Translations under genes and position numbers: made by a program
From: Nothophaeocryptopus gaeumannii
Lineage: Eukaryota; Ascomycota; Dothideomycetes; Mycosphaerellales; Mycosphaerellaceae
Reading direction: 5' to 3'
NCBI GenBank assembly: GCA_031771865.1
Contig: JASISA010000042.1
Span: 248,001-312,000, forward strand
Length of the DNA stretch: 64,000 nt
Notes under the pieces: generated by a model
Database searches by the model: none
The model's input: only the letters and a program-made list of their open reading frames with translations
Told to the model about the DNA's origin: nothing
Part shown: piece after piece, positions 53,686 through 62,545 of the stretch
How the letters are laid out: every line of letters begins with the position of its first letter
How positions within the stretch are numbered: the stretch's first letter is position 1

Positions 53686-54431
53686 CGTGGCTGATGCAAC
53701 GAGTGTATGTGTGTTTGTAGTGGGTGCTGGATGTGGATGGGGAAAGGAGTGTTGGGTTCGAGTGGTTGGTGTGTGTGTTAGAGGGACCAAGAGAGCGGAG
53801 TCGAGATTTGGTGCAGGCATAGACGGAAAGTGTCCTGTGTTGGCCCAAGCTTGAACCTTGAATGCCTTTCACCTAGCTGCAGCGCATGATAGTGCCGTTT
53901 ATAGGAGTGCAGTCGAGGAAAATGCCATTCACTTCCTGTTCTGTCCATATGATTGTCAAGCAGTCTTTACTCTGTAACACGATCTCCATTCGCCATGTAC
54001 AAGGCCAATTCAGGTCATCTGATTCTTCTAGAAGTTCGCTGCAAGTTCTACAGAAAGGTAGCAAGCAAGCATGGCGTGCAATATAATCTGCGAAATCGCG
54101 GATCTTCTTATTTTGGACGGCATATGAATGCTCATGCATAGTATATTCAAGAAGCGCAAATGTAGTCGCAGCGCCCTAGTGAATGCAGCATGTGTCGTGA
54201 ACATTCACTTTCACAGGCTTGGCCCGCGTCGTCCCGCCGCACAGGCCACGTACAGCACGCACAGACTACCGCGTCACCTATACTTCGCAAGCCGAGCTTG
54301 CAACTTCTTCTCATCTTCGTCACGGACATTCAGCCTCAGCAACATTACCATATCCCGCACGAACCACTACAGACCACGCACCGCTCCTCACAACTACACA
54401 AACCAACTAAACCATCATCATAGAAGGGACA
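53686..54431. other. shared divergent promoter region
   Basis: About 0.75 kb between the start codons of the divergent paralogs. Pyrimidine- and CAAC-rich leaders flank both starts. No gene supported. Confidence 0.45.
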
Positions 54432-55307
54432 ATGTTTTCTCACATCAACACCGCCGCCACCGCCAGCTCCCGCCCTTCCACCTCGACTGTGCCCCCATCC
54501 CAGTCGGTCACGCTCTTCGTCCGCAACAAGGACGGAGAGCGCAGCGCCGCCTTGATCACGCTGCCACAGAAGCAAGCGGGCGACTACTCACGCGCGATCG
54601 AGTGCTTCCTCTCCAAGTATCCCGTCGACGACGAGATGCGCCGAGGGATCATCTTCCCGCCGTGCGCGGTCGCTGGAGCCGCGCTTACCTTCATCCTCGA
54701 TACAATCAAGATGTACACCGGCACATTCGAGGACTTCATGGTCGACATTCGTGGCATTGACGTGGAGAAGGAGGTGTACGTCTGGAAGGCGTGTGACCTC
54801 CTTGCCTTGCAACCAAAGTCGGCCATGGAGAAGCTGACTCGCCACGTGGCCTACCGCGTCTCGCACTCAAAGATCACACCTAAGATTATGAAGGCTTGCT
54901 TCGTTGCCCAGCACGGGTACAAGAACCACCAGGATGCGAACAAGAGCAGCCTCTACACGTCCATGATCCATCAGTACGGCTGGGATCGCACTCACCCAGA
55001 GGCGATGCAGCATCCCTACACGGACAAGGAGATTGAGGCGGTCGATGCGCAGGCGGCGGAGCTGGGCGCGGATCTCGTAGCCGAGATCAAGGACAAGGTT
55101 GACTACCTCTCGGGGGCAAAGAATACCCACGAGAAGTACCAGCGGATGAACCAAGCTCGTGATGAGGAGCGTCGTGCTAAGAGAGTCGCTACGGAGGAGC
55201 GGGACCGGAAAGTGGAAGAGGTCATCGCCGGTCTGCGTGAGATGACCCCAGACTTGGCGCCCTACGTGCTTGCCCGCCAGCGCGGAGACAGTGGCCGTGG
55301 CCAGTAG
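54432..55307 (+). CDS. hypothetical protein, possibly BTB-like fold (291 aa)
   Basis: Starts MFSHINTAATASSRPSTSTV in good context (GACA-ATG-T). Residues about 25-130 contain SVTLFVRNKDGERSAALITL, FPPCAVAGAALTFILDTIKM and EVYVWKACDLLALQPKSAME. The strand-helix-helix order with a 'KACDLLALQ' helix is reminiscent of BTB/POZ proteins (inference). The C-terminal third is a charged coiled coil (NQARDEERRAKRVATEERDR). It shares its plan, including the 'LQP' element, with the divergent gene at 52996-53685. Frame intact. Confidence 0.68.
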   Translation: MFSHINTAATASSRPSTSTVPPSQSVTLFVRNKDGERSAALITLPQKQAGDYSRAIECFLSKYPVDDEMRRGIIFPPCAVAGAALTFILDTIKMYTGTFEDFMVDIRGIDVEKEVYVWKACDLLALQPKSAMEKLTRHVAYRVSHSKITPKIMKACFVAQHGYKNHQDANKSSLYTSMIHQYGWDRTHPEAMQHPYTDKEIEAVDAQAAELGADLVAEIKDKVDYLSGAKNTHEKYQRMNQARDEERRAKRVATEERDRKVEEVIAGLREMTPDLAPYVLARQRGDSGRGQ

Positions 55308-55911
55308 AAGCAGAGATGGAGAGGTAATCTTAGGAAGGATGGGGTGAGCGCGCAACGGAGACAACGGGCATGAGAAGTAGGAAGATGAGATACTTCTCAG
55401 ATCTTTTGTATTAGCATCAGAACGGAATGAACTTGAGAACACCGCGGAACAATTGTCTCACGTGCCTTTCTCCTCTGTTTCTCATCGATCGACTGACTGA
55501 CCGTGATACTCGTCTCGCAATCCATTGATTCTTTGCTTAATACGAAGCCAGAAGCTCCTTCAGCGATTGTGCGGCAACTTAGGAGTCTATCGTGGAGATG
55601 AGAAGTTTCCCTTAGGAGGATCGGTAGTATTGAGAACCTCTTGGACCTGGACATACTGCTAGAAGACGGCCTCACCTTCCCAGTTTCCTGTGCCTCTCTT
55701 CGAATGTCTGCTTGACCGTGACCTTCGTCTCGCGGTCGATCGTCGCATACTCACTGCGAAACTAGGAAGACTCTCTGCCATTTTCCATGAGACAATAGGA
55801 TGGCTTGATACAACCCCCAGACTCTCGATTCAGCCCTCAAGCACATCGCGACTCGCAACAAATCTGGTAATGCTTACGCAGTTGCTGAGCTCGAGTTGTC
55901 ATATGTCAACA
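55308..55911. other. intergenic up to hAT-2
   Basis: Contains two related stretches (about 55460-55600 and 55690-55790) sharing GTGCCT-T/C-TCT and GACCGTGA-x-x-x-CGTCTCGC, probably a diverged duplication. No gene supported. Confidence 0.4.
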
Positions 55912-55916
55912 TAGTA

Positions 55917-56025
55917 TTTGAATATTGATTATTCAAATCAAAGACCCTGTAATCAGGAATCAAATCATATAACCAGGTAATAATCATAGTCAAATCATAA
56001 TCAAATCATAGTCATTTACCTTGGG
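55917..56025. repeat. palindrome and AAATCATA repeats at the probable left end of hAT-2
   Basis: TTTGAATA (55917-55924) pairs with TATTCAAA (55930-55937). It is followed by repeated AATCA/AAATCATA motifs over about 80 bp. Such subterminal repeats are common transposase binding sites; the assignment is inference. Confidence 0.45.
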
Positions 56026-56214
56026 TGCTCCTGTGGTGACGATTAGGGTTAAGAAGTAGGTGTATTCGACGGCTACGCCGGCGGTCTGTCCGGCGCCGCG
56101 GCGGTGGTAGTAGTGACGATCACGGTTAAGAAGGAGGTTAATCTGCAGGCTGCGGGCTTAGCCGTCGCTGCGGTGGTGACGCTAAGGGTTGCAAAGTAGC
56201 TGAATTTAACGTCT

Positions 56215-56518
56215 ACAAAGGAGCTGAATTGCCATCTGTAGTTACAATCTCGTCGCTACCGGCGACAATATCGCTGTCATCTACAAACCTGTTAGTAACC
56301 TCAATATCTGCTATGCCCTGCCTTTGCTAGTGCTTCGAGCACTTAGTTGTCCGGATTGTCTCGCCGTCCAGCTGTGAGCGTTCCTATGTAGTTGTACGTC
56401 TCGTTATACTAAACGTGCGCTCACTCTCTGCGGACATTGCAAAGCACAATAATACGTCGATTGCTAGCTGCGATAGAGCCGGATATTGTAAGCGCTGTCT
56501 AGGCTGTGCCTACCACTG
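56215..56518 (-). pseudogene. hAT-2 transposase C-terminal dimerisation domain
   Basis: Reads LQW-stop-AQP, then PALSQLAIDVLLCFAMSAES, ERTFSITRR, and ERSQLDGETIRTTKCSKH. This is the conserved hAT C-terminal block ('MSAE-x-ER-x-F'). TAG stops stand at expected tryptophans (QW*, TTT*, KH*), consistent with CpA-to-TpA change. Confidence 0.8.
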
Positions 56519-56528
56519 GAGTAGCGTC

Positions 56529-56530
<2 letters not shown>
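56519..56530. repeat. LINE target site duplication, copy 1
   Basis: GAGTAGCGTCTA, repeated exactly at 62534-62545 on the other side of the LINE/Copia block. Confidence 0.85.

Positions 56531-56559
<29 letters not shown>
56531..56559. repeat. (AAT)n microsatellite, LINE 3' tail
   Basis: About nine ATA/AAT repeats. Read on the minus strand as a (TTA)n tail at the LINE 3' end, adjoining the target duplication. Confidence 0.75.
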
Positions 56560-56560
<1 letters not shown>

Positions 56561-56759
56561 GTATTCGAGCTAGCTACAGGCCGTGCCCCTTCTAGCATAT
56601 CTACATGTTGTAAGAGAAAACCCTGTAGAAAGTGCCTACAGCGTAAAACTTCCTCCCTTCTCTGTTATGCCTTACACCCTACTGCATCTTAGGTACTATA
56701 GAACCAATATGTTTGCCCGTAGGCAGCTGGCTGACACGCCAGAGTCAACATCATCCTCC

Positions 56760-56999
56760 TTACTTGGGTTCGAGATCTCCGGCCTGCTCTGGGAGATGTT
56801 TGAGGGTCCACTCGAATTGTCCTATGGGGAGATGCCTTATTGCCCACGCTGCGGTTTGTCTAGGAAACTCAGTAAGCCATCTTCTCGCGTCCTGGCATCT
56901 AGTGGCTAAGATGAGTTCCCTTCTACTCTCTCGCATGTTTGTACAGTAGGCAAGGTAGTGTCGAGCTGTCCCTCTATCTCCACATTCGCAGTAGGGGCT
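56760..56999 (-). pseudogene. LINE ORF2 C-terminus, distal part with zinc knuckle
   Basis: Reads PYCECGDRGTARHYLAYC, a C-x-C-G...H-x(4)-C knuckle typical of fungal LINE ORF2 C-termini. It continues ATRCQDARRWLTEF and ends EQAGDLEPK at 56760. The reading frame joins 62533-62322 across the Copia-2 insertion once one GGGCT copy is discounted. Confidence 0.8.
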
Positions 57000-57137
57000 T
57001 GTTAAAGGAGCAGTACTGAGCGCACGTGCACACGCTAGTGCAGGAGATCAAAAAGGGTCTCTAGGCGCAGGTTGTACTTAGACTTCTACAACACACTTAC
57101 TCTTTCTTGCTGCCACTGCGTTCGACATATTTCAACA
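57000..57137 (+). repeat. Copia-2 5' LTR
   Basis: 138 bp, TGTT...AACA. Identical to the Copia-1 LTR. Confidence 0.93.
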
Positions 57138-57149
57138 GGTTATGAGCCC
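57138..57149 (+). other. Copia-2 primer binding site, half-tRNA(iMet) type
   Basis: GGTTATGAGCCC adjoins the LTR and is complementary to the initiator tRNA-Met anticodon stem-loop. Confidence 0.8.
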
Positions 57150-57596
57150 GGCTCTGCGCTCTAATCTATGACCGTGTCGCATATATCCAATCTTTTATAA
57201 GATGCAACACTACGAGACTGCGATAAGAATCTCGATGCCATAGGCGACACGGCCCTGAGCGATTTCTGCCTTTTCGACGCACTCGAAACCATCACCAATC
57301 GAAAGAGCAACATCAATTCTGTGCTCCCTCTATCTAACTCTCTGCCTCGGCTGTTTCCTGGGAGGGAACCAGAAAAAGGGTCCAGGGATTGCAGATCCTA
57401 ACAGCTTCAAAAATGATGCCCAATCCGACGACCTTTTGCAAGTTTTTGAAAGCATAGCTAACCATCTTGTAGCAGGATCCCCAACGACTCCCAAGGCAGC
57501 TTGAGGACACCGCCAGCTGAACACTGAACCTCTGAGTCATGTTCTTTGTTGGGCAGCATAGTCACCTGAAACAACTCTCCATATATATTCGGCGCT

Positions 57597-57775
57597 GAGC
57601 AACAACAATCAGAGCGTTCTGGATTAGCCAACAACAGCCAAAGCGAAATGCAGGCGTTGGGCTACAATGATCGGAGCGTTCCAGATCAGCCAACTATAGC
57701 CAAAGCAAAATGCAGATGTTGGGCTACAATGATCGGAGCGTTCCAGATCAGCCAATAACAGCCAAAGCGAACAGT
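57597..57775 (+). repeat. Copia-2 leader tandem repeats (about 61 bp x 3)
   Basis: Three imperfect units with TTGGGCTACAATGATCGGAG and AACAGCCAAAGCGAA, and a partial fourth near 57825-57870. Located in the untranslated leader, they could act as enhancer or packaging elements (inference). Confidence 0.72.
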
Positions 57776-57888
57776 AGGGCGAGCGGTAGGGCGAGCAAGC
57801 TAGGTATCCCTATCTTTGCCGTAACCACAACAGCCAAAGCGAACTGCAGACGCTGAGCAACGATGGTTGGAATGTTTTTCTATCTATT

Positions 57889-58750
57889 ATGGCTTCCACC
57901 AAAGAAGATACTATCGAGCTGCTCACCGACCCCGAGCAATGGCCTGTTTGGATCAAGAAGATCACTAACAAGCTCCTCATCAAGGGATACAATCACGTGT
58001 TGCAAGCCAAGCCAACCCGCCAGGTCGGCGATGAGGAAGCTGCATTGGCAAAACGTGTCGACAAGTGGACTGAAGACCGCATCAAAGCCTATGCTGAGGT
58101 TGACAACGTCTGCGGCGACATAGCCAGCAGCAAGCTGGACCTCGCTAAGAAAGACGACAAGACAGTGCAACAGGCACTCGAAGATCTCAAGACCCATTTC
58201 AAGGGCAACACGACTAACATCTACCGTCGTGCAAAGGCAAGTTGCTCCAGATCAGCATTGCAGATTTCGACAACAACCCTAGCAAGCTCGGGCAAGAAAT
58301 TAAGAAGCTGTGGGACGACATCAAGAGACTCAGCTCGACTGGCGACGCTGCATCAGTAAATGAATCCGACCCAGGGGAGCCCTTTGTTGTCGACTGTTTT
58401 TTGATTGCACTTGGCGAATCGTACCAGCCCTTCATTGTGGCCTACTTCCTCCAGCATTCCTTACTGGTGGAAGAGGGCAAGACAAAAGCCACTTTGGTCG
58501 AAGCTATTGCGGCAGCATCAAACTTCAAACCAGTCGGATCGACCGAGGTCTTTTACAACAGTCACCGCAACAACAACCCCAACAAAGATAGCTATAGCGG
58601 CGACAAGCCTCGATGGCCAGAGTGCCCACATTGCAAGAAGCATCACAATCCAAAGGTCTGCTGGTTCAGGATCACACAAGGCACCACCGTGGTTTCCAAA
58701 GCAAGGCAACAGGAAGCGTCAGCGTGCGGACAGCGAAGAAGATGACCAAG
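57889..58750 (+). pseudogene. gag: Copia-2 gag (frameshifted)
   Basis: Starts MASTKEDTIELLTDPEQWPV. Capsid-like helical domain, then the zinc knuckle CPHCKKHHNPKVCW at 58623-58664. A two-base loss in a GCAAAGGCAAG context near 58235-58245 shifts the frame here but not in Copia-1. Another shift follows the knuckle. Confidence 0.8.
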
Positions 58751-61700
58751 GCATTAGCGTGATGGGCATGGCAAATCAACAATCGAGTCAACAGCTAAGT
58801 AAGCATTACATGCTAATACTTGGCTCAGCAAAGAACGCAGAAGAGGCTCCTTTGGACAAACACGCCCTTCGCACGCCTCATCTGACTGGGCACCAATGCC
58901 TGGGTACAACATGGCCGCTGTGACAGACCCACACAACCTGTACAACGTATGGATCCTCGACTCAGGCGCAAACGGCCACCTTATCGGCAGAAAGGATGTG
59001 TTTATTGACCTCAAACCTGTCATTGGATCTACCTCGCGTGGCATTGGCGGCACTGAAATTACACCAATCAGTATTGGCACCATACAGCTACTTTGCAGGG
59101 TTCACGGCGGCAAGACACGCCTGCTTAGGGTTCCTGATGTTCACTACGCTCCAAATGTTGGCGCTAATCTGCTCTCTCTCGGCAGGCTCTGGGACAGCAT
59201 TGATGGCATCCGGAAGAAGCCAAGTGGCCTCGCTATTGTCCAGGGCAAATACGAGTTCTCAGCGACATACAAGAGTGGCCTGCTGGCCCTTGATATCTGA
59301 CTAGCCGACGATCTCGACGCCTACACCGCCTACAGTACAAAGTCGCGGCTATGGCATGAACGGATGGGCCATTTGAGCGACGACAGCCTTAACAAGCTGT
59401 TTGACATGGTAGATGGCATGCACCACTTCAAGCCGGATGGCGACTGTCGCTGTAAAGGCTGTGTTAAGGGCAGGATGAAGTCAAGACCGCACCGGGGTCA
59501 GATACGTCAGGGCCACCACACGAACGATGTTATCCACTCAGATATCGCTGGCCCAGTGGATCCTCCAGGCTTCGATGGATCACGCTATTTCATCACTGTT
59601 TTGGACGGCTATGACCACTGCGCAGAGGTCGTGCCACTACGACAGCGCTCTGAAGGACCTAGCACGCTGATCAACTATATGCTCCGTAATGTCCGGCCAG
59701 AGCTGCCCTTCCGGCACATTCACTTCGACAGGGCCGGTGAGAACCGATCAAACGAGCTGGCAGCATTTGCCTACGACCACGGCATTATCCTTGAATACAC
59801 GGACACAGAGCAACATTAAGCTAACGGATATGCTGAGGTCCTCAACAACAAACTCGAGGATCGACTAATGCCAACAATGCTAACAGCTGGCCTGGATCCG
59901 AGATACTGGCCTCAGGTGTTGCAGTTTGGCATTGCCTACCTCCGTGACCGCTCTCCACATGCCCGACTGGACTGCACGCCGTATGAGAAGCGTACAGGCC
60001 TGCGCCCAAACCTTGCCAACGTCCGCAAGATTGGCAGTGTTGCTACCATGTTGAAGCCGTCAGCAAAGCGGAAGCGGCATGTTGTTGCTCAAGCCAAGAC
60101 AGAAGACGCACAGTTGCTCGGTTTCAAAAGCAACTCTACTTACATTGTCACGACTGGCTCCACTAGCTGGACGGAACGTACGAATCTCGTGTTTAGCGAA
60201 CAGTGTGGCCCTGCGCCACCTACAAAAGAACCTGAGACTGCCGAGTCAGGGGCACGATATCGAGACTCAGACAGTCTCAGACACAGAGAGCGAGGATACA
60301 ACAACGCCAGCTCCTCCGGACCCTCCAAGACAACAACAGCGCCGCCTGTATGACTGGCAACCCGTCACGCCTGAAGAAGAGCAACAACCCCATGACCTTG
60401 GCGCAAGACTGGACGAGAGCCATATTATCGAAGGAAAGCGACTACGCAAGACCAAGCAATTCCACATGGTATTCCATGCAGTTATGGCATTCAATCTCGC
60501 AAACCAGTACGCCGACTGGATCCTCAATGAGCCACGCACTATCGAAGAAGCTCAGGCAAGGTTTGACTGGTCCAAATGGAACAAAGCGACTGATGCCGAG
60601 TACGAATCATTGCGCAAGAACAAGACTTGGCGACTGAAGAAACGCTCGCTGATTAATGGAAAGATACTCAAAGGGAAGTGGGTCTTTAAGATCAAACTCA
60701 ACGCCGATGGATCAATCAACAAGTACAAGGCCCGCTGGGTAGTACGTGGATTCGAGCAACAAGAGGGCAGTGACTACAACGAGGTCTTTGCACCAACCGT
60801 GAAGCCTATGAGCTACAAGATTTTGTTTGCTCTATCGGCTGCACGAGGATGGCGAATTGATCAAATGGACGTCAACACAGCTTTCCTTTACGGCAATATT
60901 GACGAAGAAGTGTACGTCGAACAACCACACGGCTACGAAGAAGGCGACGACATGGTCTGCTCGCTTCTGAAGGCGTTATATGGTCTCAAGCAATCACCTC
61001 GGATCTGGTACAAGACGCTGTCTGAGTTCCTTGTTTCCATCGGTTTCACTGCGCTGGCTTCCGACATGGCAGTGTTTGTCAAAGGGAGTACCATTGTGGC
61101 AGTCTATGTAGACGACTTGCTCGTTATTGACCGGATGATGCTCAAATCGAGGAAACCAAAGGTGCCCTGAGCAGGCGGTTCAATATGACTGATCTCGGGC
61201 CCTGCTACTCTTATCTTGGCATGACACACGGGTTCTGGAGTGATGGGCGTGTAGGTACAACAGACACGCCTATGATGACTACCAACAAAATGGAACCTGC
61301 ACCAGACGGCTACCAAGCACCTGATGAACTACGCCAGCGATATCAAAGCGCTGTTGGATCGCTGATGTACGCTATGCTTGGAACGAGGCCAGACATCGCC
61401 TACGCAGTCTCGGTTGTGAGCCGTTTTCAGCAAATCCAACTGAGGAACACTGGACAGCAGTTAAGCGAATTATGCGGTACCTCCGGAGCACGATAGATTA
61501 CGAGCTAGTCTTCAACGACCACTTTGGCAAGCTCACTGGGTTCACCGATGCCAGCTGGGGTGACGACGCATCAAAAAGATCAACATCAGGCTATCTGTTC
61601 AGTATCGGCAGTGCCGTGATATCTTGGCAATCAAAGCGTCAGCCAACGGTGGCATTGTCAACCTGTGAAGCCGAGCTTGTCGGACAGACACAAGCGGCTA

Positions 61701-61930
61701 AGGAAGCGATATGGCTGCAAGACTTACTCCGAGAGCTTGGGCACGAACAGCTTGGCGCCACTGTGATCTATGGTGACAATGCCGGAGCAGTGGCACTCAG
61801 CCGAAACCTCGATATCACAGCCGTACAAAACATATCGGCATTCAGCACGCCTGGCAACGCGAGAAGGTTGACGAGGGCGTCATTGACGTTCAGTGGATTG
61901 AGACCAAGAAGCAGACAGCAGATGGTCTAA
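58751..61930 (+). pseudogene. pol: Copia-2 pol: protease, integrase, reverse transcriptase, RNase H (broken)
   Basis: Protease DSGAN at 58959-58973. TGA at 59298-59300 followed by CTAG, with the same frame continuing into the integrase zinc finger (WHERMGH...CRCKGC). Integrase core 59541-59930, with a TAA at 59817-59819. Reverse transcriptase YVDD at 61105-61116. RNase H has DASWGDD and YGDNAGAVAL. Private breaks: two G lost near 60249, one G lost near 61128. Shared with Copia-1: the TGA, the TAA, and a lost T near 61425. No functional polyprotein as it stands. Confidence 0.85.
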
Positions 61931-62174
61931 CCAAAGCCCCCTACCAAAAAGAGGCATTCGCTGGGTTCAGACATTCACTTGGGCTAAGAAAGGCTACCAT
62001 GTGATCAGACGTTCGAAGCCTACTATTGGCCAGTAGTGGACGCGCAGCAACATCCAAGATGGAAAGGGCAGAAGCGCATGGTCCAGCAGCGGTCAGTTGG
62101 GGAAAGGACGACGGTCGAGGTAAGAGCCTGAGGCAACAAGAGAAGTCATTCATTTACAAGCCGGTATGCCGAGC

Positions 62175-62183
62175 GAGGGGGGA
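62175..62183 (+). other. Copia-2 polypurine tract
   Basis: GAGGGGGGA, immediately before the 3' LTR. Confidence 0.75.
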
Positions 62184-62321
62184 TGTTAAAGGAGCAGTAC
62201 TGAGCGCACGTGCACACGCTAGTGCAGGAGATCAAAAAGGGTCTCTAGGCGCAGGTTGTACTTAGACTTCTATAACACACTTACTCTTTCTTGCTGCCAC
62301 TGCGTTCGACATATTTCAACA
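62184..62321 (+). repeat. Copia-2 3' LTR
   Basis: 138 bp, one difference from the 5' LTR (CTACAAC versus CTATAAC). Confidence 0.93.
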
Positions 62322-62533
62322 GGGCTAGTGTCGGGCACCCCAACCTTGTGGAGGAAGTGAGGAAGGCCAATTGTCTCTGACCGTATCTGGAACACTATCG
62401 CGGCCTGGGCTTTGCTAAGCCCTCGATAAAGCTCCCGGGTATTGGTGTTCCATGGAGTCCTGAACGCGAGTGGGAGGATTCCTTCGCGCCTAGCATTGTC
62501 CCACTTCTGTGACTCGTCCCGCTCATACTGGCC
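62322..62533 (-). pseudogene. LINE ORF2 C-terminus, proximal part
   Basis: Reads SQKWDNARREGILPLAF, TRELYRGLSKAQAAI, FQIRSETIGLPHFLHKVGVP. This 'Y-x-GL-x-KA...IGL-x-x-FL' block precedes the zinc knuckle in Tad-type LINEs. It starts abruptly at the 12-bp target copy (5' truncation). Confidence 0.78.
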
Positions 62534-62545
62534 GAGTAGCGTCTA
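62534..62545. repeat. LINE target site duplication, copy 2
   Basis: GAGTAGCGTCTA, identical to 56519-56530. Confidence 0.85.

Larger units (their letters stand above)
57000..62321 (+). mobile_element. Ty1/copia LTR retrotransposon Copia-2, full length, coding-defective (5322 bp)
   Basis: Same family as Copia-1, in opposite orientation. LTRs 57000-57137 and 62184-62321 differ at one base (C/T in a CpA context). Target duplication GGGCT at 56995-56999 and 62322-62326. Inserted in the LINE fragment. Intact primer site and polypurine tract; coding broken by stops and indels, some shared with Copia-1 and some private. Confidence 0.93.
56531..62533 (-). mobile_element. 5'-truncated LINE (about 0.68 kb) split by Copia-2
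   Basis: Comprises 62533-62322 and 56999-56531 on the minus strand, flanked by a 12-bp target duplication and ending in an (AAT)n tail (56531-56559). This is the hallmark of target-primed reverse transcription with 5' truncation. Its 149 or so codons are the C-terminal end of a Tad-like ORF2 and contain no RIP-type stops, unlike the surrounding hAT. Copia-2 inserted into it at the GGGCT site. Confidence 0.85.

Noticed and set aside
57000..62321. Idea that Copia-2 is an endogenous retrovirus with an envelope gene
   Set aside because: Domain order is copia-type (integrase before reverse transcriptase), and no extra frame lies between RNase H and the 3' LTR.
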